A stretch of DNA of 64,000 nt from Phenylobacterium zucineum HLK1 (GCF_000017265.1 NC_011144.1:372001-436000); one strand, 5' to 3'. Positions 37,571 through 47,279 are shown, counted from the first letter of the stretch. Notes: generated from the sequence alone by a model not told the origin. Program-made: numbers and translations.

Positions 37571-38665
37571 ATGACGGGTCTGTCGTGGGGAAACATCGGC
37601 CGCTGGCTCGCGGGACTGGCGCTCGCGGCCGCCCTCGGTCCGCCGGCCCTGGCGGCGGACGACCGCCGCCTCGTGCTGGTCACGCTGGACGGTCTGGACT
37701 GGACCGAGGTTTTCCGGGGCGCCAACCCGGCCCGCGCCGCCGACCGGGCCTTCGTCCACGAGCCGCAGGATGTGCAGGCGCGCTTCGTGGCCCCGCCGGA
37801 CCGGATCATGGCCCTGACGCCGTTCCTGACAGGCGTCGTCGCCCGGCAGGGCGTGCTGCTGGGCGACCGCGACAAGGGCTCGTGCTTCGCGGTCTCGAAC
37901 GAGATGTGGTTCTCGTATCCCGGCTACAACGAGATCCTGACCGGGAGGCCCGATCCGAAGATCCGCTCGAACGAGCATGGCCCGAACGCCAACGTCACGG
38001 TTCTGGAGTGGCTGAACCGCCAGCCGGGGTTCGCGGGCCAGGTGCGGGCGGTGGCCTCCTGGGACCGGTTCGAGGACATCGTCAACGAGGCCCGCAGCGG
38101 CGTGCCGGTGAACGACGGTTGGGACGACCTGCCGGCGCGCACGCCCGCCGAGGCGAAGGTCGCGGAGTTCGCCCGCTGGAGCCCGCGGCTGTGGTCCACC
38201 GTGCGGGTGGACGCGGTCACCCACGGCTATGCGCTGGAGGCCTTGCGACATGACAAGCCGCGCGTGCTGTTCGTCTCCTACGGCGAGACGGACGACTTCG
38301 CGCACGAGGGGCGCTACGACATGACCCTGGACGCGGCCCGGCGGACGGACGGGTTCCTGGCCGAGCTCTGGGCGGCGCTGCAGGCCGACCCGGCGTACCG
38401 GGGGAGGACCACCCTGATCGTCACCACCGACCACGGACGCGGCAAGGGCGGGGCCGAGGCCTGGAAACACCACGGCAAGGCGGCGCACGCCGGCTCGGAC
38501 GCCACCTGGTTCGCAGCGATGGGTCCGGATGTGCTCCCGGGCGCGCGGCCGCCGGGCGACTGCGCCCACGCCGATCAGGTCGCGGCGACGGCGCTGCGGG
38601 CGCTCGGGCTGGACTGGCGGGCGTTCGATCCGCAGGCCGGGGCGCCGCTGGAGATCTTCCGCTAG
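37571..38665 (+). CDS. Secreted alkaline-phosphatase-superfamily (phosphodiesterase-like) enzyme
   Basis: 364 residues with a signal peptide ending GPPALAA. Metal and nucleophile motifs: LVTLDGLDWTEVFRGA (first Asp), LFVSYGETDDFAHEGRYD (Asp and His pair) and TTDHGRGKGG (Asp-His). This matches the nucleotide pyrophosphatase/phosphodiesterase or sulfatase-like fold. In NPP enzymes the nucleophile is Thr just after the first Asp motif, which here is not obvious (candidates lie further on, around EILTGRP). Substrate unknown. Convergent with the threonine dehydratase, 3 bases apart. Confidence 0.78.
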   Translation: MTGLSWGNIGRWLAGLALAAALGPPALAADDRRLVLVTLDGLDWTEVFRGANPARAADRAFVHEPQDVQARFVAPPDRIMALTPFLTGVVARQGVLLGDRDKGSCFAVSNEMWFSYPGYNEILTGRPDPKIRSNEHGPNANVTVLEWLNRQPGFAGQVRAVASWDRFEDIVNEARSGVPVNDGWDDLPARTPAEAKVAEFARWSPRLWSTVRVDAVTHGYALEALRHDKPRVLFVSYGETDDFAHEGRYDMTLDAARRTDGFLAELWAALQADPAYRGRTTLIVTTDHGRGKGGAEAWKHHGKAAHAGSDATWFAAMGPDVLPGARPPGDCAHADQVAATALRALGLDWRAFDPQAGAPLEIFR

Positions 38666-38668
38666 GCG

Positions 38669-39658
38669 CTAGAGCTCGCCGCGGATCACCCGGGCGAACT
38701 GGTCGGGATCGACATTGCCGCCCGACAGGACGAGGCCGACGTCGCCGGAGGGCGCCACCTTGCCGCTCAGAAGGGCGGCGAGGCCGACCGAGCCGCCGGG
38801 CTCCACCACCAGCTTCAGCGTCTGGAAGGCGTAGCGCATCGCCTCCGCCACCTCGGCGTCGGTGACGGTGACGATGTCCGACACCGTCCGCTGCATGATC
38901 GGGAAGGTGATCTCGCCGACGAAGGGGGATTCCAGCGCATCGCACATGGATCGGCCGGTGGCCTTCCGGACGACGATCTCGCCCGTCTCGAGTGAGGCCT
39001 TCGCATCGTCGAATCCTGCGGGCTCGACGCCGACGACCGCCGTTTGCGGCGAGAGCGCCTTCACCGCCGTGCCAACGCCCGCGATCAGGCCGCCGCCGCT
39101 GATCGGGGCGACGACGACGCCCAGCGTCGCGCCCGCGGCCTGGGCCTGGCGGGCCAGCTCCAGGCCGGCGGTCCCCTGGCCCGCCACCACGTGCGGGTCG
39201 TCGAAGGCCGGAACGACGGTGGCGCCGCGCTCCTCGGAGATCTTGGCGGCGATCGCCTCGCGTCTCTCGGTGAGGCGGTCGTAGAACAGCACCTCGGCCC
39301 CGTAGCCCTTCGTGGCCGCGACCTTCACCGCCGGCGCGTCCTTCGGCATCACGATGACCGCGGGAATCCCCAGCAGCTTCGCCGCCAGGGCGACGCCCTG
39401 GGCGTGGTTGCCGGAGGAGAACGCCACGACCCCGCGGCGGCGCTCCTCGGCGTCCAGCTGGACGAGGCGGTTGTAGGCCCCCCGGAACTTGAAGGCGCCG
39501 ACCCGCTGCAGGGTCTCGGGCTTGATCAGCACCCGCCGCCCGACCCGCTCGTTGAGCGCCGGGCTCTCGATGACCGGCGTCTCGACCGCATGGCCCTTCA
39601 GCCGCGCCGCGGCGGCCTCGATGTCGGCCAGGGTGACGCCGGGAGGGGTGACGCTCAT
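38669..39658 (-). CDS. Threonine ammonia-lyase / serine-threonine dehydratase
   Basis: 329 residues of the fold-type II PLP family. The PLP Lys lies in [13 protein letters not shown] (about residue 57), with substrate loop [17 protein letters not shown] and the PLP phosphate loop [13 protein letters not shown]. It lacks the C-terminal regulatory ACT domains of biosynthetic IlvA, so it resembles the short catabolic enzymes or racemase-like relatives. The stop overlaps nothing; the start overlaps the VOC gene stop by 4 bases (ATGA), so it is coupled to it. Confidence 0.9.
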   Translation of the reverse strand: MSVTPPGVTLADIEAAAARLKGHAVETPVIESPALNERVGRRVLIKPETLQRVGAFKFRGAYNRLVQLDAEERRRGVVAFSSGNHAQGVALAAKLLGIPAVIVMPKDAPAVKVAATKGYGAEVLFYDRLTERREAIAAKISEERGATVVPAFDDPHVVAGQGTAGLELARQAQAAGATLGVVVAPISGGGLIAGVGTAVKALSPQTAVVGVEPAGFDDAKASLETGEIVVRKATGRSMCDALESPFVGEITFPIMQRTVSDIVTVTDAEVAEAMRYAFQTLKLVVEPGGSVGLAALLSGKVAPSGDVGLVLSGGNVDPDQFARVIRGEL

Positions 39659-40074
39659 CTGGCGAAGACCATCGCGTCGTCGGCGAAGGCCTTGAACTCC
39701 AGGGCGTTGCCCGAGGGGTCGAGGAAGAACATGGTGGCCTGCTCGCCGGGCTGGCCCCTGAAGCGGATCTGCGGCTCGATGATGAACTTCACGCCCGCGG
39801 CCTTCAGCGTCTCGGCCAGCTCATGCCACTCGGGCAGGGTCAGGATCACGCCGAAGTGGCGGACCGGCACGTCCTCGCCGTCGACGGCGCTCGTGTCGCG
39901 GTGACCCACCTCGTCCGGCGCCAGGTGGGCGACGATCTGGTGGCCGCGGAAATCGAAGTCGATCCAGGCGTCGCTGGAACGCCCCTCGGGACAGCCCAGG
40001 AGCCCGCCGTAGAAGGCGCGCGCCTCGGCCAGGTCGCGGACGGGGAAGGCGAGGTGGAAGCGCGGCATGCTCAT
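39655..40074 (-). CDS. VOC family protein (glyoxalase/dioxygenase-like)
   Basis: 139 residues from ATG at 40074. It has the βαβββ repeats of the vicinal-oxygen-chelate fold. The possible metal ligands are His in [12 protein letters not shown], His in [10 protein letters not shown], and Glu in [23 protein letters not shown] is the typical C-terminal strand. Such proteins range from dioxygenases to resistance proteins, so no substrate is proposed. It is upstream of and overlaps the dehydratase gene. Confidence 0.85.
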   Translation of the reverse strand: MSMPRFHLAFPVRDLAEARAFYGGLLGCPEGRSSDAWIDFDFRGHQIVAHLAPDEVGHRDTSAVDGEDVPVRHFGVILTLPEWHELAETLKAAGVKFIIEPQIRFRGQPGEQATMFFLDPSGNALEFKAFADDAMVFAR

Positions 40075-40142
40075 GGACCGGCGTGATAGCCCCGGCGGGC
40101 CTTGAGGGCGAGGGCCAGTTGGTCTAAACGGGCGCCCGCAAT

Positions 40143-40212
40143 CGATCTCCGCCTCCCCGCCGAGCACCTGTCGAAGGGCCGGGAGGCGTCTTCCGGGCAG
40201 GTGGGGAGATCG
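40143..40212 (+). promoter_or_regulatory. Structured leader of purA with alternative stems
   Basis: CGATCTCC (40143-40150) can pair with GGAGATCG (40205-40212), and CACCTG (40165-40170) with CAGGTG (40198-40203) inside it. Alternatively CGCCTCCC (40150-40157) pairs with GGGAGGCG (40181-40188). The outer stem of the first fold contains the Shine-Dalgarno GGGGAG ahead of the purA ATG at 40219, so the two folds would hide or expose the ribosome site. Whether this is a switch or chance in GC-rich DNA is unknown. Confidence 0.4.
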
Positions 40213-40218
40213 TATCTC

Positions 40219-41505
<1,287 letters not shown>

Positions 41506-41588
41506 CGCTGCGACGATCGGCGTCACGCCGCGTCAAGCGGTTCTTTACCGGAACGCGTTATGCGGGCCCCCAGGGAGCGGAGCCCGCC

Positions 41589-42398
41589 GTGTTCGACGAC
41601 GAGAAGAAGACCATCGCCCGGATGGCGCCCATGCTGCGGCGCGTGCTGATCGCCGATCCGCAGGCGGCCAGCGCGGCGCTGATCGGCGAGGCGATGCGCA
41701 ACATCTCCCGCGCGCAGACCTGGACGGCGCCCACGTCCGAGCGGGCGCTCAAGCTCTGCGAATCCGCCGACCCGCAGATCATCTTCGTCGAGATGCAGAT
41801 CGGGAAGATGAACGGCGTGGAGTTCACCAAGAAGCTGCGGCGCAGCAGCCTGGCCTGCCGCCAGGCGCCGGTGATCATGGTGACCGGCACGGCCACCGCC
41901 GCCGGCATCCTGGCTGCGCGCGACGCCGGCGTGCACGAGTTCCTGCGCAAGCCCTTCACGATGAAGGACCTGCTGCGGCGGCTGGAGGCGGTGACGCTGC
42001 GCCAGCGGGACTGGATCGAGGCCGTGGGCTACGTCGGGCCCGACCGGCGCCGGTTCAACTCGGGCGACTACACGGGCCCGCTCAAGCGCCGCTCCGACAC
42101 CCGGCAGACGCCCGACGCGGCGCGCATCTCCCAGGCGCTGAAGATCCTGCGCTCGGCCGTGGCGGCGTTCGAGAGCGACCCGTCCCAGGCCTCCCGCGCC
42201 ATCGAGACCCAGGTCGTGCAGATCCAGAAGCTGGCCACCGCCGCCGCCGACCTGAAGCTGGCCACCGCGGCGGCGGAGCTGCACCGCTACATCGTGCTGT
42301 CGCGCAAGACCGGCGTCGCCATCAGCGCGACCGACGTGGCCAGGCACGCCGCCTCGCTGATGGCCTACATGCCCAAGGACGAGGGGGTCGCGGCCTAG
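41589..42398 (+). CDS. Receiver-domain protein with Glu at the phosphorylation site
   Basis: 269 residues from a GTG start. The N-terminal receiver domain (about residues 15-130) shows RRVLIADPQ, then PQIIFVEMQIGKMNGVEF where the phospho-acceptor Asp would be: the residue is Glu. The Thr (MVTGTAT) and Lys (FLRKPF) of the switch remain. The C-terminal half is helical and has no DNA-binding or enzymatic motif that I recognise (SRAIETQVVQIQKLATAA...). It may act as a constitutively on or non-phosphorylated signalling adaptor. Convergent with rpoH, sharing 4 bases. Confidence 0.82.
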   Translation: MFDDEKKTIARMAPMLRRVLIADPQAASAALIGEAMRNISRAQTWTAPTSERALKLCESADPQIIFVEMQIGKMNGVEFTKKLRRSSLACRQAPVIMVTGTATAAGILAARDAGVHEFLRKPFTMKDLLRRLEAVTLRQRDWIEAVGYVGPDRRRFNSGDYTGPLKRRSDTRQTPDAARISQALKILRSAVAAFESDPSQASRAIETQVVQIQKLATAAADLKLATAAAELHRYIVLSRKTGVAISATDVARHAASLMAYMPKDEGVAA

Positions 42399-43288
42399 GC
42401 CTCGACCAGGTTCCGCTCCTCGGCCGCCGCGCGCATCGACTTCTGCAGCTTCTCGAAGGCGCGGACCTCGATCTGGCGCACCCGCTCGCGGCTGACGCCG
42501 TACTGCGAGGCGAGCTCCTCGAGGGTCGTGGGCTCGTCCTTCAGCCGCCGCTCGGTCAGGATGTGGCGCTCGCGGTCGGTGAGCTCGGCCATGGCCTCCT
42601 GCAGCAGCTCCATGCGGATGCCGCGCTCCTCGGCCTCGGCGACGACGCTCTCCTGCGAGGGCGTGTCCTCGTCGACCAGCCAGTCCTGCCACTCGCTCTC
42701 GGAATCGGCCCGCAGCGGCGAGTTCAGCGAGGCGTCCCCGCCGGCGAGGCGCCGGTTCATGGAGATGACTTCCTCGTCCAGCACGCCGAGCTTGGTGGCG
42801 ATCTGGCGGACCTGCTCGGGACGCAGGTCGCCCTCCTCCAGAGCCGAGATTTCGCTCTTGGCCTTTCTCAAATTGAAGAAAAGCTTCTTCTGGGCGGCGG
42901 TCGTGCCCATTTTGACCAGCGACCAGGAGCGGAGGATGTATTCCTGGATCGAGGCGCGGATCCACCACATGGCGTAGGTGGCCAGGCGGAAGCCCTTGTC
43001 GGGGTCGAACTTCTTGACCGCCTGCATCAGGCCGACGTTGCCCTCGGAGATCACCTCGCCGATCGGCAGGCCGTAGCCGCGATAGCCCATGGCGATCTTG
43101 GCCACGAGCCGCAGGTGGCTGGTGACGAGCCGGTGCGCCGCCTCGGGATCCTGGTGCTCCTGCCAGCGCTTGGCCAGCATGAACTCCTCGTCCTTCGCGA
43201 GCATCGGGAACTTGCGGATTTCAGTCAGATACCGGCTGAGGCCGCCTTCCGGCGACATCACGGCGAGCGCATTGGCGGCCATGGACAC
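42395..43288 (-). CDS. rpoH: Heat-shock sigma factor RpoH (sigma-32)
   Basis: 297 residues. Region 2 has HLRLVAKIAMGYRGYGLP, GNVGLMQAVKKFDPDKGFRLATYAMWWIRASIQEYIL. The RpoH box follows as AAQKKLFFNLRKAK. Region 4 is TDRERHILTERRLKDEPTTLEELASQYGVSRERVRQIEVRAFEKLQ in outline. Directs RNA polymerase to heat-shock promoters. A 210-base upstream gap would hold its promoters; in Caulobacter rpoH is autoregulated, but I could not place a clear sigma-32 site here. Confidence 0.97.
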   Translation of the reverse strand: MSMAANALAVMSPEGGLSRYLTEIRKFPMLAKDEEFMLAKRWQEHQDPEAAHRLVTSHLRLVAKIAMGYRGYGLPIGEVISEGNVGLMQAVKKFDPDKGFRLATYAMWWIRASIQEYILRSWSLVKMGTTAAQKKLFFNLRKAKSEISALEEGDLRPEQVRQIATKLGVLDEEVISMNRRLAGGDASLNSPLRADSESEWQDWLVDEDTPSQESVVAEAEERGIRMELLQEAMAELTDRERHILTERRLKDEPTTLEELASQYGVSRERVRQIEVRAFEKLQKSMRAAAEERNLVEA

Positions 43289-43498
43289 TATCCCCTCTCG
43301 GACCGGACTTCAGGCCGGCGCGCGACACCCGCGCGCAAGGACCGTCGCCCCCCAACCTTTCAGATAGGCGCCAGGTTGCAGGGAAGCTAGGCCGTGGGAG
43401 GACGACCTGAAAGCCCGACTACTCCAGTGGGGCATTAAGTACCCCCCGACTTGGGCGCCATCAAGGCAGGCTTTCTGACGACCGCTGTTAGCGAAGCT
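43289..43498 (-). promoter_or_regulatory. rpoH upstream region
   Basis: 210 bases between rluD and rpoH, the longest gap around these genes. I see no open frame of note and no perfect long inverted repeat. A GGGG...CCCC weak hairpin (gggg-cattaagta-cccc, near 43432-43448) is the only structure. It should hold the rpoH promoter(s) and any end of the rluD transcript, but I cannot define them. Confidence 0.35.
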
Positions 43499-44479
43499 CT
43501 ACAGGCGCCCCAGCAGGACCTCCAGCGCGGCCATGTCGGCGGGCAGGGGGCTCTCGAAGCGCAGCGCCTGCCCGCTCACCGGATGGCGGAAGCCGAGCAC
43601 CGCGGCGTGCAGGGCCTGGCGCGCCAGCCCGGCCTGGCGGATCGCCTCGCGCACCGCCTCGGCCGGCGGTCCCGAGCCGTAGGTGGGATCGCCCAGGCAC
43701 GGCGTCCCCTTCGAAGCCAGGTGGACGCGGATCTGGTGGGTGCGGCCGGTCTCCAGCCGGCAGGCGACGCGGGCGGCCAGCGGCCGCTCTTGCGGGCCGA
43801 ACACGCGCTCGACGGCGTAGTGGGTCACCGCATGGCGGCCGCCGGACTTCACCAGCGCCATCTTCTTGCGGTCATGCGCCGAGCGGGCGATGGCGCCCTC
43901 GATCACGCCACGCTCGGGGCGCGGGGCGCCGCGGGTGAGGGCGATGTAGACGCGCTCGATGTCGTGGGCGGCGAAGAGGGCCGAGAGGCCCTGGTGGGCG
44001 GCGTCGGTCTTGGCCGCCACCACGACCCCCGAGGTCTCCTTGTCGATCCGGTGGACGACCCCCGGCCGGGCGACGCCGCCGATGCCCGAGAGGCTGTCGC
44101 CGCAATGGGCCAGCAGGGCGTTGACCAGGGTGCCGCGCTCGCTGCCGGGCGCGGGGTGCATGGCCATGCCGGCCGGCTTGTCCACCACGATCAGGTGCGC
44201 GTCCTCGAAGAGGACCGTCAGCGGGATCGCCTCCGGCTGCGGCTCGGCCGGCTCGGGCGGCGGGACGGCGATGGCGTAGGCGCCGGCCTGCGCCTTGGCC
44301 TTGGCGTCCACGGGCGCCCCGCCGCGGGTCACCCGTCCCTCGGCGAGCAGGGCCTGGAGGCGGGCGCGCGACAGCGTGGGCAGGAGGCCCGCCAGCGCCT
44401 TGTCGATCCGCTCGCCCGCCAGCTCGGCCGGGACCTCGGCGGTCAGGACCTCGGACTCCTCGTCCGCCTCAGAGGCCAT
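43499..44479 (-). CDS. RluD-family rRNA pseudouridine synthase
   Basis: 326 residues. An N-terminal S4 RNA-binding domain (ERIDKALAGLLPTLSRARLQALLAEGRV, about residues 17-45) precedes the catalytic domain. The catalytic Asp lies in VVHRIDKETSGVVVAAK. Other motifs are DKPAGMAMHPAPGS and RTHQIRVHLASKGTP. Most likely RluD (23S rRNA helix 69), but RluC or RluA cannot be excluded. It overlaps the preceding EncFtn-like gene by 11 bases, so they are co-transcribed. Confidence 0.92.
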   Translation of the reverse strand: MASEADEESEVLTAEVPAELAGERIDKALAGLLPTLSRARLQALLAEGRVTRGGAPVDAKAKAQAGAYAIAVPPPEPAEPQPEAIPLTVLFEDAHLIVVDKPAGMAMHPAPGSERGTLVNALLAHCGDSLSGIGGVARPGVVHRIDKETSGVVVAAKTDAAHQGLSALFAAHDIERVYIALTRGAPRPERGVIEGAIARSAHDRKKMALVKSGGRHAVTHYAVERVFGPQERPLAARVACRLETGRTHQIRVHLASKGTPCLGDPTYGSGPPAEAVREAIRQAGLARQALHAAVLGFRHPVSGQALRFESPLPADMAALEVLLGRL

Positions 44480-44786
44480 GCTTGTCGCGGGCGCCTTCCT
44501 CGTGGCCGGCGATGGAGCCGTCCTTGAAGAGGTATTCCTCGAACTGGGCGTGGGTCTCCTCGTCGTTGCGGCGCAGCCACTCCAGCACCATGGCCGCGTG
44601 CTCCAGCTCCTCCTTGGCGTTGTGCAGCAGGATGGCGCGCAGCTCGGGATCGTCGCAGTCGTCGGCCCGCTGGCGGTACCAGTCGACGGCCTCCAGCTCC
44701 TCGATGATCGAGGTGATGGCGTAGTGCTTGTTGAGCGTCTCGCGCTTCAGCTTCTCGCGCGGGACGTGGAGGCCTTCCTTCGACAT
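44469..44786 (-). CDS. EncFtn-like (encapsulated ferritin family) protein without an encapsulin gene
   Basis: 105 residues with two helices matching the encapsulated-ferritin family: ITSIIEELEAVDWYRQRADD and AILLHNAKEELEHAAMVLEW. The ferroxidase ligands known in the Rhodospirillum rubrum protein (Glu32, Glu62, His65) correspond to Glu30, Glu60 and His63 here; Glu29, Glu32 and Trp36 of the entry site are also present. The C-terminus ends RDKHGL with no hydrophobic encapsulin-targeting tail, and no encapsulin shell gene lies in the window. It is upstream of and overlaps the rluD gene. Probable iron oxidation or storage, in a non-encapsulated setting. Confidence 0.8.
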   Translation of the reverse strand: MSKEGLHVPREKLKRETLNKHYAITSIIEELEAVDWYRQRADDCDDPELRAILLHNAKEELEHAAMVLEWLRRNDEETHAQFEEYLFKDGSIAGHEEGARDKHGL

Positions 44787-44851
44787 CGGTTGTCATGCTC
44801 CTGTGGCGTTCGACGGACTAATACGTGCCGGACGCAACGGGGGAAACGGCC

Positions 44852-46510
44852 ATGCGGATCGATCGACGCAAAGCGCTTGCGCTGCTGGGGATGGGGGCGG
44901 CCGCGCCGACGGGCGCCAAGGCGCGCACGGCGCTGGGCAAGGTCGCCTTCGCGCACGGCGTCGCCTCGGGCGACCCGCTGCAGGACAAGGTGGTGCTGTG
45001 GACGCGGATCACGCCGGCGCAGCTGGGCCGGCCGGTGGCCTACCGCTGGCGGCTCAACCCCGTGGACCGCCGGGCCGGCGGCGCCAAGGCCGGGGAGGGC
45101 GTCACCGGTCCCGACCGCGACTACACGGTGAAGGTGGACGTGGAGGGCCTCGATCCCGGCCGCGCCTACACCTTCGAGTTCGAGGCCGAAGGGGTGACCT
45201 CGCCCATCGGCCGCACCCGCACCCTGCCCCAGGCGGGGGTGAAGGACGTGGTGCTGGCGGTGGCCTCGTGCAGCCTCTACCCGAACGGCTGGTTCAACGC
45301 CTACCGGGCGATCGCCGACCTGCCGCGCGTGGACGCGGTGCTGCACCTGGGCGACTACATCTACGAGTACGGCGGTCCGGGCAGCTACGGCATGGACTCG
45401 GCCGTGGCCGGCGAGCGGCCGCACGATCCCCCGCGCGAGATCGTCAGCCTGGCCGACTACCGGACCCGGCACGCGCAGTACAAGTCCGACCCCGACCTGC
45501 AGGCGGCCCACGCCCGCGCGCCCTGGATCGTCGCCTGGGACGACCACGAGACCGCCAACGACAGCTGGCTGAACGGGGCGCAGAACCACCAGCCGGCCGA
45601 GGAGGGCGACTGGGCGGCGCGCAAGGCCGCGGCGCTGAAGGCCTATTACGAGTGGATGCCGATCCGCGAGCCGGCGGCGGGCCAGTCGCTGACGCAGGCG
45701 GCGGCGCGCAGCTTCCGCTTCGGCGACCTCGCCAGCGTGATCATGGTCGAGACCCGGATCGGCGCGCGCGACCAGCAGCTCGACCTGAAGCGCGACCTGC
45801 CGATGGTGGACGGCAAGCCCGACGCGGCGGCGTTCCGCGCGAAGCTGAACGACCCCGAGCGGCGGATGATGGGCCCGGCCCAGGAGGCCTGGATCGCCCG
45901 CGAACTGGCCGCCTCGGTGGAGGCCGGCCACGCCTGGCAGGTGATCGGCAACCAGGTGGTCATGGCCCGGGTGGACGGGAACCTGCGCGCGGCCCTCAAG
46001 CCCGAGGAGGCCGCGCGGATCGGCCCGATCCCCATGTCGCGCCTGAACCGCCGCGACCAGGCCGCCGAGCTCGGCGTGCCGGCGGCGCTGGACATGTGGG
46101 ACGGCTACCCCGCCGACCGCGAGCGGCTGTACGGCCTGTTCCGGCAGGCCAAGGCGCGGCCGATCGTGGTCTCGGGCGACAGCCACTCGTTCTGGGCCAA
46201 CGACCTGCACGACGCCGAGGGCCGGCGGGTGGCGGCCGAGTTCGGCACGACCGGGATCACCAGCCCGGGGGCCGGCGAGATCGTGGACGGCCTGGACTGG
46301 GGCGAGGTGATCGCCCGGGCCAACCGCGAGGTGCTCTACAACAACCAGACGGCCAAGGGCTTCGTGCTGCTGACCCTCAGCCGGGAGGCGGCCACGGCCG
46401 AGATGGTGGGGGTCTCCACGATCACCGCCCGTGAGTTCACGGCCGCGCCCGTGAAGCGGTTCGTGGTGCGGCCGGACGGGACGGGCCTGAGCGCGCCGGC
46501 GGAGGGGTAG
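44852..46510 (+). CDS. phoD: PhoD-family alkaline phosphatase / phosphodiesterase
   Basis: 552 residues from ATG at 44852, giving a twin-arginine-like signal (DRRKALALLGMGAAAP). Metal-site motifs: LHLGDYIYEYGG, WDDHETANDSW and VVSGDSHSFWAND. The N-terminal FAHGVASGDPLQDKVVLWTR is the family hallmark. Exported by Tat and Ca/Fe-dependent in characterised members; scavenges phosphate from esters. An upstream ATG at 44825 would add 9 residues before the signal. No Pho box is evident upstream. Confidence 0.93.
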   Translation: MRIDRRKALALLGMGAAAPTGAKARTALGKVAFAHGVASGDPLQDKVVLWTRITPAQLGRPVAYRWRLNPVDRRAGGAKAGEGVTGPDRDYTVKVDVEGLDPGRAYTFEFEAEGVTSPIGRTRTLPQAGVKDVVLAVASCSLYPNGWFNAYRAIADLPRVDAVLHLGDYIYEYGGPGSYGMDSAVAGERPHDPPREIVSLADYRTRHAQYKSDPDLQAAHARAPWIVAWDDHETANDSWLNGAQNHQPAEEGDWAARKAAALKAYYEWMPIREPAAGQSLTQAAARSFRFGDLASVIMVETRIGARDQQLDLKRDLPMVDGKPDAAAFRAKLNDPERRMMGPAQEAWIARELAASVEAGHAWQVIGNQVVMARVDGNLRAALKPEEAARIGPIPMSRLNRRDQAAELGVPAALDMWDGYPADRERLYGLFRQAKARPIVVSGDSHSFWANDLHDAEGRRVAAEFGTTGITSPGAGEIVDGLDWGEVIARANREVLYNNQTAKGFVLLTLSREAATAEMVGVSTITAREFTAAPVKRFVVRPDGTGLSAPAEG

Positions 46511-46806
46511 GGGGGCTCCCTCGCTGCGCCCCCGTTCCCTCGCTCGGGCCCTCTCCTCGATCCTCTCCCTCTCCGAGCTGCGCTCGGGGGGAGAGGAGGG
46601 GGCGTCTTCTCCTCTCCCCCGCGAAGCGAGAGGGAGAGGGTCGGGGAGAGGGGCCGCGCCTTCTGAGCGGAAGCCCCCTCCACCGCTTCGCGGTCCCCCT
46701 CCCCCGGTGGGGGAGGATGGGGCGCTGCTTCCAAAACGGCAGAACAGCTCTGCGGAAATGGGTGGATGCGGGGACGGGGGCGGACGCCTACATGGGCAGG
46801 GTCCGT
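46511..46806. repeat. GC-rich dispersed repeats after phoD
   Basis: This stretch holds no convincing gene. Bases about 46515-46650 are a purine/pyrimidine-biased repeat (ccctcgctgcgc, cctctccctctcc, ggggggagagg) also found near 51440-51565 and 61440-61555, with self-complementary arms. Bases 46667-46717 (gcggaagccccctccaccgc... to gggggagg) are a separate module that also occurs in every unit of the 56.7-57.7 kb array, here without the T-run. Confidence 0.7.
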
Positions 46807-46820
46807 CGGAGGCCCTCCCC

Positions 46821-46916
46821 ATGAACATCCTGCCCGTGGCCCTCTCGCTGCTGAGCGTCGGCTTCGCCGTGATGATGGCGATCCCGATCGTCGGCCCGCA
46901 CCTGCTCGGCCTGTAG
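46821..46916 (+). CDS. Tiny single-helix membrane protein (31 aa)
   Basis: A 31-residue open frame from ATG, preceded by GGAGG with 9 bases between. It is nearly all one hydrophobic helix: ILPVALSLLSVGFAVMMAIP, then IVGPHLLGL. The ribosome site and clean hydrophobic character favour a real gene. Too short for family assignment. Its closest analogues by form are bacterial small membrane regulators, such as the SOS-induced SidA of Caulobacter (29 residues), but no LexA site lies ahead of this one. Confidence 0.55.
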   Translation: MNILPVALSLLSVGFAVMMAIPIVGPHLLGL

Positions 46917-47044
46917 GTCCCCGGGGCCCGTCTCCCGCCAGGGGGAGGAGGCCGCGATGGCGGGGGGCTGCAACGTCCGCGAAGCTGGCGTATTGTCTTC
47001 CATGCAGGGAGCTCATCAGAAGCCCCGCATGGGAGTGAAACGCC

Positions 47045-47197
47045 ATGGCCGACGTGCCGCTGAGGGATCCGCGGGATCGCGAGTCCGCGTCCTGCGCGAT
47101 GGAGATCGCGACCCTGGTCGCCCCCTTCCTGCTGATCGCCGCCCTGATGCCCGTGATCGGCTGGATCGTGGACGCCCTGTTCCGCCTGATCGGTTGA
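47045..47197 (+). CDS. Small single-pass membrane protein (50 aa)
   Basis: A 50-residue open frame with GGGAG 9 bases before the ATG. A polar N-terminus (MADVPLRDPRDRESASC) leads to a hydrophobic segment (IATLVAPFLLIAALMPVIGW) and a short tail ending LFRLIG. It lies between the 31-residue frame and the LexA-controlled gene. No family recognised. A possible -10 (TATTGT) is near 46991. Confidence 0.5.
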   Translation: MADVPLRDPRDRESASCAMEIATLVAPFLLIAALMPVIGWIVDALFRLIG

Positions 47198-47232
47198 CCG
47201 GCCGGGCCGCGAACGCCGCCCGAGGGCCGGTT

Positions 47233-47273
47233 GTTCGCGAAATGTTCTCTTTTTCCGCCGGCTGGGCTATGCT
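47233..47273 (+). promoter_or_regulatory. LexA box and SOS promoter of a leaderless gene
   Basis: GTTCGCGAAATGTTC (47233-47247) is a perfect alphaproteobacterial LexA box, GTTC-N7-GTTC. It overlaps a weak -35, TTCTCT (47245-47250). A -10, TATGCT (47268-47273), follows with a 17-base spacer. The ATG at 47280 is 7 bases past the -10, where transcription would start, and no Shine-Dalgarno sequence precedes it. The message is therefore predicted to be leaderless and repressed by LexA. Confidence 0.75.
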
Positions 47274-47279
47274 GCCGGC

